Origin: Streptomyces sp. A0958
GTDB taxonomy: Bacteria > Actinomycetota > Actinomycetes > Streptomycetales > Streptomycetaceae
Assembly: GCF_004795035.1 (NCBI RefSeq)
Contig: NZ_SSBK01000006.1
Span: forward strand, 231,968 to 295,967
Reading direction: 5' to 3'
Length of the DNA: 64,000 nucleotides
The notes beneath the pieces are model-generated. The model made no database searches. It saw only the letters and a list, made by a program, of their open reading frames with translations, and was not told where the DNA came from. Position 1 is the first letter of the stretch, and each line of letters starts with the position of its first letter. The position numbers and the translations under genes are program-made. This document shows, in pieces, positions 7,288 to 15,159 of the stretch.

Positions 7288-8451
7288 TCAGACCCGCATC
7301 GGCTGCGGCGACTCGCGCCGCTCCGCGTCCGGGCCCGGGTACTCGCGGATGATCTCGTACCGGGTGTTGCGCTCGACGGGCCGGAAGCCGGCGTCGCGGA
7401 TCAGGTCGAGCAGATCCTCGCGGCCGAGCTTGTTCGGCGTGCCGTAGTTGTCCGCGTCGTGCGTGATCTTGTACTCGACGACCGAGCCGTCCATGTCGTC
7501 CGCACCGTGCTGCAACGCGAGCTGGGCGGTCTGCACGCCGTGCATCACCCAGAACACCTTGACGTGCGGCACGTTGTCGAACAGCAGCCGGGAGACCGCG
7601 AAGGTCTTCAGCGCCTCGGCACCGGTCGCCATCGTCGTCCGCGCCTGGAGCTTGTTGCGGATCTTGCCGTCCTTCATGTCCACGAAGTCGTGCTGGTAGC
7701 GCAGCGGGATGAAGACCTGGAAGCCGCCGGTCTCGTCCTGGAGCTCCCGCAGCCGCAGCACGTGGTCGACGCGGTGCCGGGGCTCCTCGATGTGCCCGTA
7801 CAGCATGGTCGCCGGGGTCTTGAGCCCCTTCTCGTGGGCGAGCCGGTGGATGCGCGACCAGTCCTCCCAGTGCGTGCGGTGGTCCACGATGTGCTGGCGG
7901 ACCTCCCAGTCGAAGATCTCCGCACCGCCGCCGGTCAGCGACTCCAGACCGGCTTCGATCAGCTCGTCCAGGATCTCCGACGCGGACAGCTTGGAGATCG
8001 TCTCGAAGTGGTGGATCTCGGTGGCCGTGAACGCCTTGAGGGAGACCTGCGGCAGCGCTTCCTTCAGCGCGCTCAGCGAGCGCGGGTAGTAGCGCCACGG
8101 CAGGGAGGGGTGCAGCCCGTTGACGATGTGCAGCTCGGTGAGGTTCTCGCCCTCCATCGCCTTGGCGAGCTTCACCGCCTCCTCGATGCGCATCGTGTAC
8201 GCGTCCTTCTCCCCCGGCTTTCGCTGGAAGGAGCAGTACGCGCAGGAGGCGGTGCACACGTTGGTCATGTTGAGGTGCCGGTTGACGTTGAAGTGGACGA
8301 CGTCGCCGTTCTTGCGCGTACGCACCTCATGGGCCAGACCGCCGAGCCACGCCAGGTCGTCGGACTCGTAGAGCGCGATCCCGTCCTCGCGGGTCAGCCG
8401 CTCACCGGCCCGGACCTTCTGCTCCAGCTCGCGCTTGAGTCCCGCGTCCAC
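7288..8451 (-). CDS. mqnE: Aminofutalosine synthase MqnE (radical SAM)
   Basis: 387 aa from GTG at 8449-8451, preceded by GGGAGG seven bases upstream (the frame extends to ATG 8466). It is a radical-SAM enzyme that joins chorismate-derived carboxyvinyl-oxybenzoate to SAM to form aminofutalosine, an early step of futalosine-dependent menaquinone synthesis. The [4Fe-4S] cluster site is C66-x3-C70-x2-C73 in NVCTASCAYCSFQRKPGEKD. Downstream regions typical of MqnE/MqnC are HIVNGLHPSLPWRYYP, AFTATEIHHFE, GLESLTGGGAEIFD, ATMLYGHIE and IPLRYQHDF. It is distinguished from MqnC by the LPWRYYP and HDFVDMKDGKI context and by length. Other menaquinone genes (UbiX-family, mqnP, mqnL) lie 0.8-4.5 kb upstream. 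Menaquinone is the respiratory quinone of Streptomyces, so the gene should be essential. Confidence 0.95.
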   Translation of the reverse strand: MDAGLKRELEQKVRAGERLTREDGIALYESDDLAWLGGLAHEVRTRKNGDVVHFNVNRHLNMTNVCTASCAYCSFQRKPGEKDAYTMRIEEAVKLAKAMEGENLTELHIVNGLHPSLPWRYYPRSLSALKEALPQVSLKAFTATEIHHFETISKLSASEILDELIEAGLESLTGGGAEIFDWEVRQHIVDHRTHWEDWSRIHRLAHEKGLKTPATMLYGHIEEPRHRVDHVLRLRELQDETGGFQVFIPLRYQHDFVDMKDGKIRNKLQARTTMATGAEALKTFAVSRLLFDNVPHVKVFWVMHGVQTAQLALQHGADDMDGSVVEYKITHDADNYGTPNKLGREDLLDLIRDAGFRPVERNTRYEIIREYPGPDAERRESPQPMRV

Positions 8452-8526
8452 TAGGGCGCCTCCCATTTCTCTCCGTAACCGACCCCGCCCACCGTACGCC
8501 TAGTGCCCCGACAGGCGAGACACCCC

Positions 8527-8982
8527 CTAGCTCTGCTCGGGGAGCTCTCCGACCCGGTTCTCCCACTTGGTGGACAGCACGATCGTGGTACGGGTGCGCG
8601 AGACGCCCTTGGTGCCGCTGAGCCGGCGGATGGTCCTCTCCAGGCCGTCCACGTCACCGACGCGCACCTTGAGCATGTAGGAGTCGTCGCCCGCGATGAA
8701 CCAGGCGTCCTCGATCTCCGCGAGGTCCTTCAGCCGGCGCGCCACGTCCTCGTGGTCGGCGGCGTCGGACAGCGAGATGCCGATCAGGGCCGTCACGCCG
8801 AGCCCGAGCGAGGCCGCGTCCACGGTGGCGCGGTAGCCGGTGATGACACCGGCCGATTCCAGCCGGTTGATGCGGTCGGTGACGCTGGGCCCGGAGAGCC
8901 CCACGAGCCGTCCGAGCTCGGCGTACGAGGCCCTGCCGTTCTCCCGGAGGGCCTGGATGAGCTGCCTGTCCACCGCGTCCAT
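8527..8982 (-). CDS. Lrp/AsnC family transcriptional regulator
   Basis: About 151 aa from ATG 8982, which has GGAAGG ten bases upstream (an ATG at 9000 has none). The N-terminal winged helix-turn-helix is DAVDRQLIQALRENGRASYA, LVGLSGPSVTDRINRLESAG. The C-terminal ligand-binding RAM domain is VTALIGISLSDAAD, DAWFIAGDDSYMLKVRVGDV and TKGVSRTRTTIVLSTKWENR. These proteins form octamers and respond to amino acids. Whether this one regulates mqnE (75 bp downstream, same strand) or the divergent 44-aa peptide gene is unknown. The 132-bp divergent gap is the natural place for its own binding site. Confidence 0.92.
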   Translation of the reverse strand: MDAVDRQLIQALRENGRASYAELGRLVGLSGPSVTDRINRLESAGVITGYRATVDAASLGLGVTALIGISLSDAADHEDVARRLKDLAEIEDAWFIAGDDSYMLKVRVGDVDGLERTIRRLSGTKGVSRTRTTIVLSTKWENRVGELPEQS

Positions 8983-9114
8983 GTGACTGAAACCTTCCAT
9001 TGTTCAGCAGTATCGCAAGTCTACGTGTAGAATCTAAGGCGTGCAGGCATTGAGGCCTGCAAATCTTCTCGCTTAATCAAAAAACGCTTTCGAATCTTCA
9101 GGAGTGATAGCACC

Positions 9115-9249
9115 GTGTACACGATCGAGATGGCCTACGCCCGGATGCGCGAGCTGCAGGACCTGGCCAACCGCTCGCGTGCCCACCAGCCCGCCGCCGC
9201 CCTCCGGGTCGACCGGACCCGCGGCCCGCGCGCCCCCAAGAAGCGCTGA
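9115..9249 (+). CDS. Conserved 44-aa basic peptide, function unknown
   Basis: GTG start with GGAG ten bases upstream (9101-9104). The product begins MYTIEMAYARMRELQDLANR and ends in a basic, proline-rich tail RGPRAPKKR. The N-terminal half should form an amphipathic helix. Third codon positions are G/C-rich, as in real Streptomyces genes. A -10-like TAGAAT (9028-9033) lies upstream, divergent from the Lrp gene. I recall short peptides with this beginning in other streptomycetes, but no function. It ends 10 bp before the convergent UbiX-family gene. Confidence 0.6.
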   Translation: MYTIEMAYARMRELQDLANRSRAHQPAAALRVDRTRGPRAPKKR

Positions 9250-9259
9250 CCCCGCCGGA

Positions 9260-9955
9260 TCAGCCCCCGGAGCCACCCTCGGAGCCACCCCCCAGCTCCC
9301 CCTCCCAGCGGCGGTACAGCCGGTGCGGCACCCCCGCCGCGTCCAGCACCCGCCCCGCGACGAAGTCCACCAGGTCCTGGATGTGCGTCGCCCCCGCGTA
9401 GAACCCCGGAGAGGCGGGCAGCACGACCGCGCCCGCCTCGTCCAGGGCCACCAGATGCTTCAGCGTCTGCCCGTTCAACGGCGTCTCGCGGACCGCCACG
9501 ACCAGCTTCCGCCGCTCCTTGAGCGTCACGCTCGCGGCCCGCTGCAACAGATCCTTCGAGAGCCCGAGCGCCACCCCCGCCACACACGCCGTCGACGCCG
9601 GGACGATCAGCATCCCCCTGGCGGGGTACGACCCCGAGGACGGCCCCGCGGCCAGATCACCGGCCGCCCAGTGCCGTACGCCGGACACGTCCACGCCGAA
9701 GGTGTCCGGCTTCCCGTCCGCCCCCCGCGCCAGCCAGCCGGCCAGGTCCTCGCGCCAGTGCGCGTCGCGGAAGGCGATCCCGGTCTCGTCCAGCAGGGTC
9801 AGCCGCGAGGCCCGGCTCACGACCAGATCGACGCTCTCCCCCGCCGCCAGCAGCCCACGCAGCACCGCGGCGGCGAATGGGGTGCCCGAAGCGCCGGAAA
9901 CCCCGACAATCCAAGGCATTCGCTGCTGCTGACTTACTGAAGTCCGGGAATCCAC
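9260..9955 (-). CDS. UbiX family flavin prenyltransferase (MqnM-like)
   Basis: 231 aa from GTG 9955; ATG 9919 (MPWIVGVSGASG) is an alternative start and neither has a clear ribosome site. It should prenylate FMN to give the cofactor (prFMN) required by UbiD-type decarboxylases. The N-terminal FMN-binding P-loop VGVSGASGTPFAAAVLRGLL is diagnostic. Later landmarks are LVVSRASRLTL, MLIVPASTACVAGVALGLSKDLLQRA, RKLVVAVRETPLNGQTLKHL and VLPASPGFYAGATHIQDLVDFVAGR. A UbiD-type decarboxylase gene lies 1.6 kb upstream on the same strand, its natural partner in futalosine menaquinone synthesis. The tail ends in a Ser/Gly/Glu-rich repeat-like stretch that is probably disordered. Confidence 0.93.
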   Translation of the reverse strand: MDSRTSVSQQQRMPWIVGVSGASGTPFAAAVLRGLLAAGESVDLVVSRASRLTLLDETGIAFRDAHWREDLAGWLARGADGKPDTFGVDVSGVRHWAAGDLAAGPSSGSYPARGMLIVPASTACVAGVALGLSKDLLQRAASVTLKERRKLVVAVRETPLNGQTLKHLVALDEAGAVVLPASPGFYAGATHIQDLVDFVAGRVLDAAGVPHRLYRRWEGELGGGSEGGSGG

Positions 9956-10038
9956 CCCCCGAGCCTATCCGGCGCACGGCACCCGGAACTGTCCGAGGGG
10001 GCTGGTACGTTCCGACGGGTGAAGGGGGGTGCCGTGCC

Positions 10039-10629
10039 ATGAACGACGTACGTATGAGGACCGGCGACCGGGCTCTCATGGCCGGAGTGGTCATGCTGGG
10101 GTGGGTCGGGCTGCTCTGGGCCCTGGAGGCCATCGACCTCGCGACCGGCCACGGCCTGGACGACCACGGCATCAGCCCCCGCGAGCCCGGCGAACTGCTC
10201 GACATCGTCCCCGCCGCCTTCCTCCACGACGGCTGGGCCCACGTCGCGTCGAACAGCGTCCCCCTGCTGGTCCTGGGCTTCATAGCCGCGCTGGGCGGCC
10301 TGCGCCGCTTCGCCGGAGTGGTGCTCACCGTGATCCTGATCGGGGGCCTCGGCGTCTGGCTCATCGCCCCCGCGGGCACCGTCACGCTCGGCGCGTCGGG
10401 CGTGGTCTTCGGCCTCTTCGGCTACCTGCTGGTCCGCGGCTTCGTGGACCGCCGCCCGCTCGACGTGGTCGTCGGCCTGGTCGTCGCCGCGGTGTACGGC
10501 TCACTGCTCCAGGGCGTCCTGCCCACCGACCCGGGCGTCAGCTGGCAGAGCCACCTCTTCGGGCTGATAGCCGGGGTGGTGGCGGCCTTCACGCTGCGCC
10601 GCTCCACCCCCCGCCCGCTCACACCGTGA
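10039..10629 (+). CDS. Rhomboid family intramembrane serine protease
   Basis: 196 aa from ATG 10039, with AAGGGGGG nine bases upstream. It has six predicted membrane helices. The rhomboid active site is visible: HDGWAHVASN (H68-x3-N72) in the second helix, the catalytic Ser120 in LGASGVVFGLFGYL, and His172 in SWQSHLFGLIAGVVAAF. Members cleave transmembrane helices of other proteins within the membrane. Its 3' end overlaps the end of convergent mqnP by 11 bp. It interrupts the menaquinone genes on the opposite strand, so a functional link to them is not implied. Confidence 0.93.
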   Translation: MNDVRMRTGDRALMAGVVMLGWVGLLWALEAIDLATGHGLDDHGISPREPGELLDIVPAAFLHDGWAHVASNSVPLLVLGFIAALGGLRRFAGVVLTVILIGGLGVWLIAPAGTVTLGASGVVFGLFGYLLVRGFVDRRPLDVVVGLVVAAVYGSLLQGVLPTDPGVSWQSHLFGLIAGVVAAFTLRRSTPRPLTP

Positions 10630-11536
10630 GCCCGCGCGCCACCAGGTCCAGCAGCGCGCACACGAACAGCGCTATGCCGATGAAGCCGTTCACCGAGAAG
10701 AACGCCCGGTTCAGCCGGGACAGGTCGTGCGGCCGCACCACCCGGTGCTCGTACACGAAGGCCACCGCGACGATCACCATGCCGGCCCAGTAGAAGGCCC
10801 CCGCGTCCGTCGCCAGACCGAACCAGACCAGCAGGCCCGTCGTCACCACGTGGCAGACCCGCGCCCCCCACAGCGCGGCCGGGATACCGAAGCGCGCCGG
10901 GAAGGACAGCACCCCGTGCGCCCGGTCGGCCCGCACGTCCTGGCAGGCGAAGATCAGGTCGAACCCGCCGATCCAGATCCCGACCGCGAGACCCAGGATC
11001 ACCGCGTCCCACGACCAGCTGCCCGTCACCGCCAGCCAGGCACCGATGGGCCCGATGGCCTGGGCGAGCCCCAGGATCGCGTGCGGGAAGTTCGTGAACC
11101 GCTTGCCGTACGGGTAGACCACCATCGGGATCACGGCGACCGGCGCCAGCGCCAGACACAGCAGGTTCAGCAGGGCCGCGGCCCCGAGGAACACGACGAC
11201 GGCGACGAGCGCGCCCGTCCACGCCGACTTCACCGACACCGCACCGGTCACCAGCTCACGGGTCGCGGTACGCGGGTTACGGGCGTCGATCTCGCGGTCG
11301 ATGATCCGGTTCGCGGCCATCGCGAACGTCCGCAGCCCGACCATCGCGAGCGTGACGAGCAGCAGCCTGCCCCAGTGGATGTTCTCGTCCATCCGGAACA
11401 TCGCGGTCAGGGCGGCGATGTAGGCGAAGGGCAGCGCGAAGACCGAGTGCTCGATCATCACGAGCCGCAGAAAGGCTCTGACCTTGCTGTTCGGTTGCGC
11501 GGGCCCGGAGCCCAGAGTCGCTTCGGCGGCGCTCAC
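10619..11536 (-). CDS. mqnP: UbiA-type prenyltransferase MqnP of menaquinone synthesis
   Basis: 305 aa. GTG at 11534-11536 shares GTGA with the UbiD-family stop and has AGGAG eight bases upstream. It is a polytopic membrane prenyltransferase with about eight helices. The two Asp-rich Mg/pyrophosphate sites are NRIIDREIDARNPRTATREL (first) and DLIFACQDVRADRAHGVLSF (second). In the futalosine pathway MqnP attaches the polyprenyl tail to the naphthoate intermediate, before decarboxylation by the UbiD/UbiX-type pair. The overlap with the UbiD-type gene fits this order of steps. The gene ends in a short overlap with the convergent rhomboid gene. Confidence 0.92.
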   Translation of the reverse strand: MSAAEATLGSGPAQPNSKVRAFLRLVMIEHSVFALPFAYIAALTAMFRMDENIHWGRLLLVTLAMVGLRTFAMAANRIIDREIDARNPRTATRELVTGAVSVKSAWTGALVAVVVFLGAAALLNLLCLALAPVAVIPMVVYPYGKRFTNFPHAILGLAQAIGPIGAWLAVTGSWSWDAVILGLAVGIWIGGFDLIFACQDVRADRAHGVLSFPARFGIPAALWGARVCHVVTTGLLVWFGLATDAGAFYWAGMVIVAVAFVYEHRVVRPHDLSRLNRAFFSVNGFIGIALFVCALLDLVARGLTV

Positions 11537-12990
11537 AGTCCGTACTCCTTCCAGCGTCGCGTGACCCGTTCGGCCGTCTCCGGGTCCGACTCGACCATGT
11601 CCGGCCAGCCCCCGTCCCGGGTGTAGCCCTCCTCGGGCCACTTCTTCGTCGCGTCGATGCCCGCCTTGCCGCCCCAGAACTGCTGGTACGAGGCGTGGTC
11701 GAGGTGGTCGACCGGGCCCTCGGAGACCGTCAGGTCGCGCGCGTAGTCCGTGTTGCCGAGCGCCCGCCAGGACACCTCGTGCAGGTCGTGGACGTCGCAG
11801 TCGGAGTCCACGACGACGATCAGCTTGGTCAGCGACATCATGTGCGCACCCCAGATGGCGCTCATCACCTTCTGGGCGTGCTTCGGGTACTTCTTGTCGA
11901 TCGAGACGATCGCGCAGTTGTGGAAACCGCCGGACTCCGGCAGGTGGTAGTCCACGATGTCCGGCACGATGATCTTCAGCAGCGGCAGGAAGAACCGCTC
12001 GGTGGCCCGCCCCAGCGGCCCGTCCTCGGTCGGCGGCCGGCCGACCACGATCGACTGGAGCAGCGGCCGCTTGCGCATGGTCACGCAGTCGATCGTCAGT
12101 GCGGGGAACGGTTCCTGCGGGGTGTAGAACCCGGTGTGGTCGCCGAACGGCCCCTCGGGCAGCGTCTTGCCGGGCTCCAGCCACCCTTCGATGACGACCT
12201 CGGCGTTGGCCGGGACCTGGAGCGGCACGGTCTTGCAGTCGACCATCTCGATGCGCTTGCCCTGGATGAACCCGGCGAACAGGTACTCGTCGATGTCCCC
12301 GGGCAGCGGCGCGGTGGAGGCGTACGTGACGGCGGGCGGCGCGCCGAACGCGATGGCGACCGGCAGCCGCTCCCCGCGCCGGGCGGCGACCTGGTAGTGG
12401 TTGCGGCTGTCCTTGTGGATCTGCCAGTGCATGCCGATGGTGCGCCGGTCGTGGCGCTGGAGCCGGTAGAGCCCGAGGTTGCGGACGCCGGTCTCCGGGT
12501 GCTTGGTGTGGGTGAGGCCCAGGTTGAAGAAGGAGCCGCCGTCCTTGGGCCAGGTGAACAGCGCGGGCAGCAGGTCCAGGTCGACGTCGTCCCCGGTGAG
12601 GACGACCTCCTGGACGGGCGCGTTCTCGCTCTTCACCTTCTTCGGCGGTACGTGCACCATCGTGCCGAGCTTCCCGAATGCCTCCCGGACCCCGACGAAG
12701 CCGTGCGGCAGCTCGGGCCTGAGCAGCCCGCCGATCTTGTCGCTGATCTCGCCGTAGGACTTCAGCCCGAGCGCCTTGAGCAGCCGCTTGTCGGTGCCGA
12801 AGACGTTCATTGCCAGGGGCATCGAGGAACCCTTGACGTTCTCGAAGAGCAGCGCGGGCCCGCCGGCCTTGTTCACCCGGTCGACGATCTCACCGACCTC
12901 CAGGTAGGGGTCGACCTCGGCCTTGATGCGCTTGAGCTCGCCCTCGCGCTCCAGAGCCCGGAGGAGGGATCGAAGATCGTCGTAAGCCAT
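11533..12990 (-). CDS. UbiD family decarboxylase, menaquinone biosynthesis (MqnL-like)
   Basis: 485 aa, ATG start. It is a prFMN-dependent decarboxylase removing the carboxylate of the prenylated naphthoate. UbiD landmarks are LRALEREGELKRIKAEVDP and GGPALLFENVKGSSMPLAMN at the N-terminus, and QVAARRGERLPVAIAFGAPP and GPFGDHTGFYTPQEPFPAL in the middle. ESGGFHNCAIVSIDKKYPKH and VVDSDCDVHDLHEVSWRALG follow. The EFGDHTG-like block carries the conserved acidic and basic active-site residues in the family. The prFMN cofactor would come from the UbiX-family gene at 9260-9955. It begins the mqnL-mqnP operon. About 125 bp upstream is the remnant of an unrelated methyltransferase gene on the other strand. 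Confidence 0.94.
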   Translation of the reverse strand: MAYDDLRSLLRALEREGELKRIKAEVDPYLEVGEIVDRVNKAGGPALLFENVKGSSMPLAMNVFGTDKRLLKALGLKSYGEISDKIGGLLRPELPHGFVGVREAFGKLGTMVHVPPKKVKSENAPVQEVVLTGDDVDLDLLPALFTWPKDGGSFFNLGLTHTKHPETGVRNLGLYRLQRHDRRTIGMHWQIHKDSRNHYQVAARRGERLPVAIAFGAPPAVTYASTAPLPGDIDEYLFAGFIQGKRIEMVDCKTVPLQVPANAEVVIEGWLEPGKTLPEGPFGDHTGFYTPQEPFPALTIDCVTMRKRPLLQSIVVGRPPTEDGPLGRATERFFLPLLKIIVPDIVDYHLPESGGFHNCAIVSIDKKYPKHAQKVMSAIWGAHMMSLTKLIVVVDSDCDVHDLHEVSWRALGNTDYARDLTVSEGPVDHLDHASYQQFWGGKAGIDATKKWPEEGYTRDGGWPDMVESDPETAERVTRRWKEYGL

Positions 12991-13122
12991 ACGGCCAAGT
13001 TTGACATCCTCCCCGGCGGCAGCCGCCAGGGCTCCCCCGCGTCAGCCCTCCGCCGACGCGGTGGCACGCCGGCGAGCCGACGACCCGGTTGACGTTTCAC
13101 GGTCCCGGCAGACGCCTGGAGG

Positions 13123-13534
13123 GCTCCACGTGGTCCGGCCCGGTGGGCCCGTCGCTGCCGCCGGCATCAACCGCTACGCCTCGATCTTCGAGCACACCGC
13201 CCTCGCCCATCTCGACCGTGGCTCACTCCAGCAGGGCATCGCCGAGATCCCGGACAGCGGATCGCGCGACGGGAAGAAGGGCTTCACCGAAGCCCATTGC
13301 CACACCGGTCCGGAACTGGACGCCGAGATGTGCGAAGCCGGCTTCACCGAGACCCAGGTTCACGGCGTCGAAGGCCCCGCCTGGGCGCTGCTGAAGGCAA
13401 CCGAGCGCCACACGGGAGACTCCGTTGTCGGATCGCGCTCGTTCGCCTCCGCGCCGGCTGCCGCCCGCACGGCCGAACCGTATCCGGACCTGCTCGCCGC
13501 CAGCTCCCACCTGCTCGCCGTGGGACGTGAATGA
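13123..13534 (+). pseudogene. C-terminal remnant of a SAM-dependent methyltransferase
   Basis: The frame from about 13123 reads LHVVRPGGPVAAAGINRYAS, FEHTALAHLD, then EAGFTETQVHGVEGPAWALL, TAEPYPDLLAASSHLLAVG and a TGA at 13532-13534. This is the C-terminal third of a class I methyltransferase: the post-motif III strand and helix followed by the last strands of the Rossmann fold. Upstream of 13123 the frame degenerates into low-complexity Ala/Pro/Arg sequence. No SAM-binding GxGxG motif and no ribosome site or plausible start precede the conserved part. It is therefore a 5'-truncated decayed gene. An unannotated start at 13001 would give a chimeric 177-aa protein that I think is not real. Confidence 0.65.
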
Positions 13535-13607
13535 CACCCGCTACTCTGGGCCCGTCACCGGGGCGGGACATTGCCCCGCCAACTCTTCTCGGGGGGATTT
13601 CTCCACC

Positions 13608-14006
13608 ATGCTCCGGGCCCTGATCTACCTTCTGCCGCTGGCGCTGACGATCTTCGCGTTCATCGACTGTCTGAACACCCCGGAGGACGAGGCCAAGCAC
13701 CTGCCGAAGATCGCCTGGGTCTTCATCATCCTGCTGTTCTGGATCGTCGGCCCGATCGTGTGGCTGGCCGCGGGCAAGGTGCGCGAGGTGCCCGCCGGGG
13801 GCCGTACGCCGTCCGAATGGCACCGCAGCCACCGCCAGCAGTGGGTGGCGCCGGACGACAACCCGGACTTCCTGAAGTCGCTGAAGGAAGAGAACAAGAA
13901 GGACGAGGGGCTTCTCAAGGACTGGGAGGCGGACCTGCGCCGCCGCGAGGAGGAGCTCAAGCGCCGCGAGAACGGCCCGGAGGGCTCGACCCCGCCCGCT
14001 GGGTGA
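13608..14006 (+). CDS. PLDc_N domain membrane protein
   Basis: 132 aa from ATG 13608, preceded by GGGGGG. Two membrane helices occupy residues ~1-20 (LRALIYLLPLALTIFAFIDC) and ~38-58 (IAWVFIILLFWIVGPIVWLA). The sequence LPKIAWVFIILLFWIVGPI, following a short C-x2-T/P-x-D-E segment, is the phospholipase-D-nuclease N-terminal (PLDc_N) domain: two helices only, no catalytic HKD motif. The cytoplasmic C-terminal half is highly charged, with a predicted coiled coil around LKEENKKDEGLLKDWEADL and RRREEELKRRE. Function is unknown. It is convergent with ccsB, sharing the terminator at 14019-14067. Confidence 0.85.
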   Translation: MLRALIYLLPLALTIFAFIDCLNTPEDEAKHLPKIAWVFIILLFWIVGPIVWLAAGKVREVPAGGRTPSEWHRSHRQQWVAPDDNPDFLKSLKEENKKDEGLLKDWEADLRRREEELKRRENGPEGSTPPAG

Positions 14007-14018
14007 GCCCGCACGACG

Positions 14019-14067
14019 CACGACGGCTGCCCGCCCCCGGTTCTCCGGGTGGCGGGCAGCCGTCGTG
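14019..14067. terminator. Bidirectional stem-loop between convergent genes
   Basis: CACGACGGCTGCCCGCC pairs perfectly (17 bp) with GGCGGGCAGCCGTCGTG around a 15-base loop. It lies between the PLDc_N gene (+) and ccsB (-) and can terminate both. Confidence 0.85.
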
Positions 14068-14076
14068 AAGGGGGTG

Positions 14077-15159
14077 TCAGACGCCGGCGTAGGAGTGCTT
14101 GCCGGTGACGAAGATGTTGACGCCGTAGTAGTTGAACAGCCAGCAGCCGAAGGCGACGAGGGCCAGGTAGGCGGCCTTGCGGCCCTTCCAGCCGGCGGTG
14201 GCGCGGGCGTGCAGATAGGCGGCGTACGCGACCCAGGTGATGAAGGACCAGACCTCCTTGGGGTCCCAGCCCCAGTAGCGGCCCCAGGCGTCGCCCGCCC
14301 AGATCGCGCCCGCGATGATCGTGAACGTCCACAGCGGGAAGACGGCGGCGTTGATCCGGTAGGAGAACTTGTCGAGGGTCGACGCGGCGGGCAGCCGGGA
14401 GAGCACGGAGTGCGCGAACGAGCCCGGCTCACCGCCGTTGGCGATCTTGTTCTCGTAGCTGTCGCGGAAGAGGTAGAGCAGGGTGGCGACCGCGCCGATG
14501 TAGAAGACGGCGCCGCAGATGATGGCGGTGGAGACGTGAATCCACAGCCAGTACGAGTGCAGCGCGGGCACCAGCTGGTCGCTGGAGGTGTAGAGCACCG
14601 TGGTCGCGATGCCGAGGTCCAGCAGGACCGTGGTGACCAGCAGCAACCCCATCCAGCGGACGTTCTTCTTCAGCACGAGCAGGACGAGGTACGCGCCGAC
14701 CGCCACCGTGGAGAAGGTGATGGAGAACTCGTACATGTTGCCCCAGGGGGCGCGCTGTACGGACATGGCGCGGGCGACGACGCCGCCCGCCTGGACGAGG
14801 AACGCCAGCACGGTCAGGGAGACCGCCATCCGCCCGTAGAGGTCGCCCTTGAAGGTGCCGCCGGCGGCGCCGGGGCCGTCCGGGACGTCGCGCGAACCGG
14901 CTGCGGACCGGGTGATGATCTTCGGCCGTTCCAGTACGGCGGTGGCCCCGCCCTTCTGGGCGACCTCGACCTTCACCGCGGCGGCGGCGGCTTCCTCGGT
15001 GGTGAGCGCGGCGGCGGTGCGGCCGACCTTGCTGCGGCTGCCGAACACCCACTCCGCGATGTGCGCGAAGAAGGCCAGGGTGTAGACGGCCATCGACGAA
15101 TAGATCAGCACATTGCTGGTGTGCGCCAGGTTCTCGTTGGTTGCGGCGGCGAGATTCAC
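14077..15159 (-). CDS. ccsB: Cytochrome c biogenesis protein CcsB/ResC (heme handling)
   Basis: 360 aa, integral membrane protein with about eight helices. Together with ResB it forms the System II cytochrome c synthetase. This complex brings heme across the membrane and attaches it to the CXXCH of apocytochrome c outside. The diagnostic tryptophan-rich WWD domain is WAGDAWGRYWGWDPKEVWSF near the C-terminus. Conserved His residues in GNMYEFSITF-adjacent and HVSTAIICGAVFYIG regions serve heme. The start overlaps the resB stop by 4 nt. It ends the transcript at the 14019-14067 hairpin. Confidence 0.94.
   Translation of the reverse strand: MNLAAATNENLAHTSNVLIYSSMAVYTLAFFAHIAEWVFGSRSKVGRTAAALTTEEAAAAAVKVEVAQKGGATAVLERPKIITRSAAGSRDVPDGPGAAGGTFKGDLYGRMAVSLTVLAFLVQAGGVVARAMSVQRAPWGNMYEFSITFSTVAVGAYLVLLVLKKNVRWMGLLLVTTVLLDLGIATTVLYTSSDQLVPALHSYWLWIHVSTAIICGAVFYIGAVATLLYLFRDSYENKIANGGEPGSFAHSVLSRLPAASTLDKFSYRINAAVFPLWTFTIIAGAIWAGDAWGRYWGWDPKEVWSFITWVAYAAYLHARATAGWKGRKAAYLALVAFGCWLFNYYGVNIFVTGKHSYAGV

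Noticed and set aside
9949..10038. Upstream start for the rhomboid gene (frame from 9877)
   Set aside because: The extension overlaps the UbiX-family gene on the other strand, and the ATG at 10039 has a good ribosome site and fits the first helix.
13001..13122. Full coding start for the methyltransferase remnant
   Set aside because: This part is low-complexity Ala/Pro/Arg sequence with no homology to methyltransferases.
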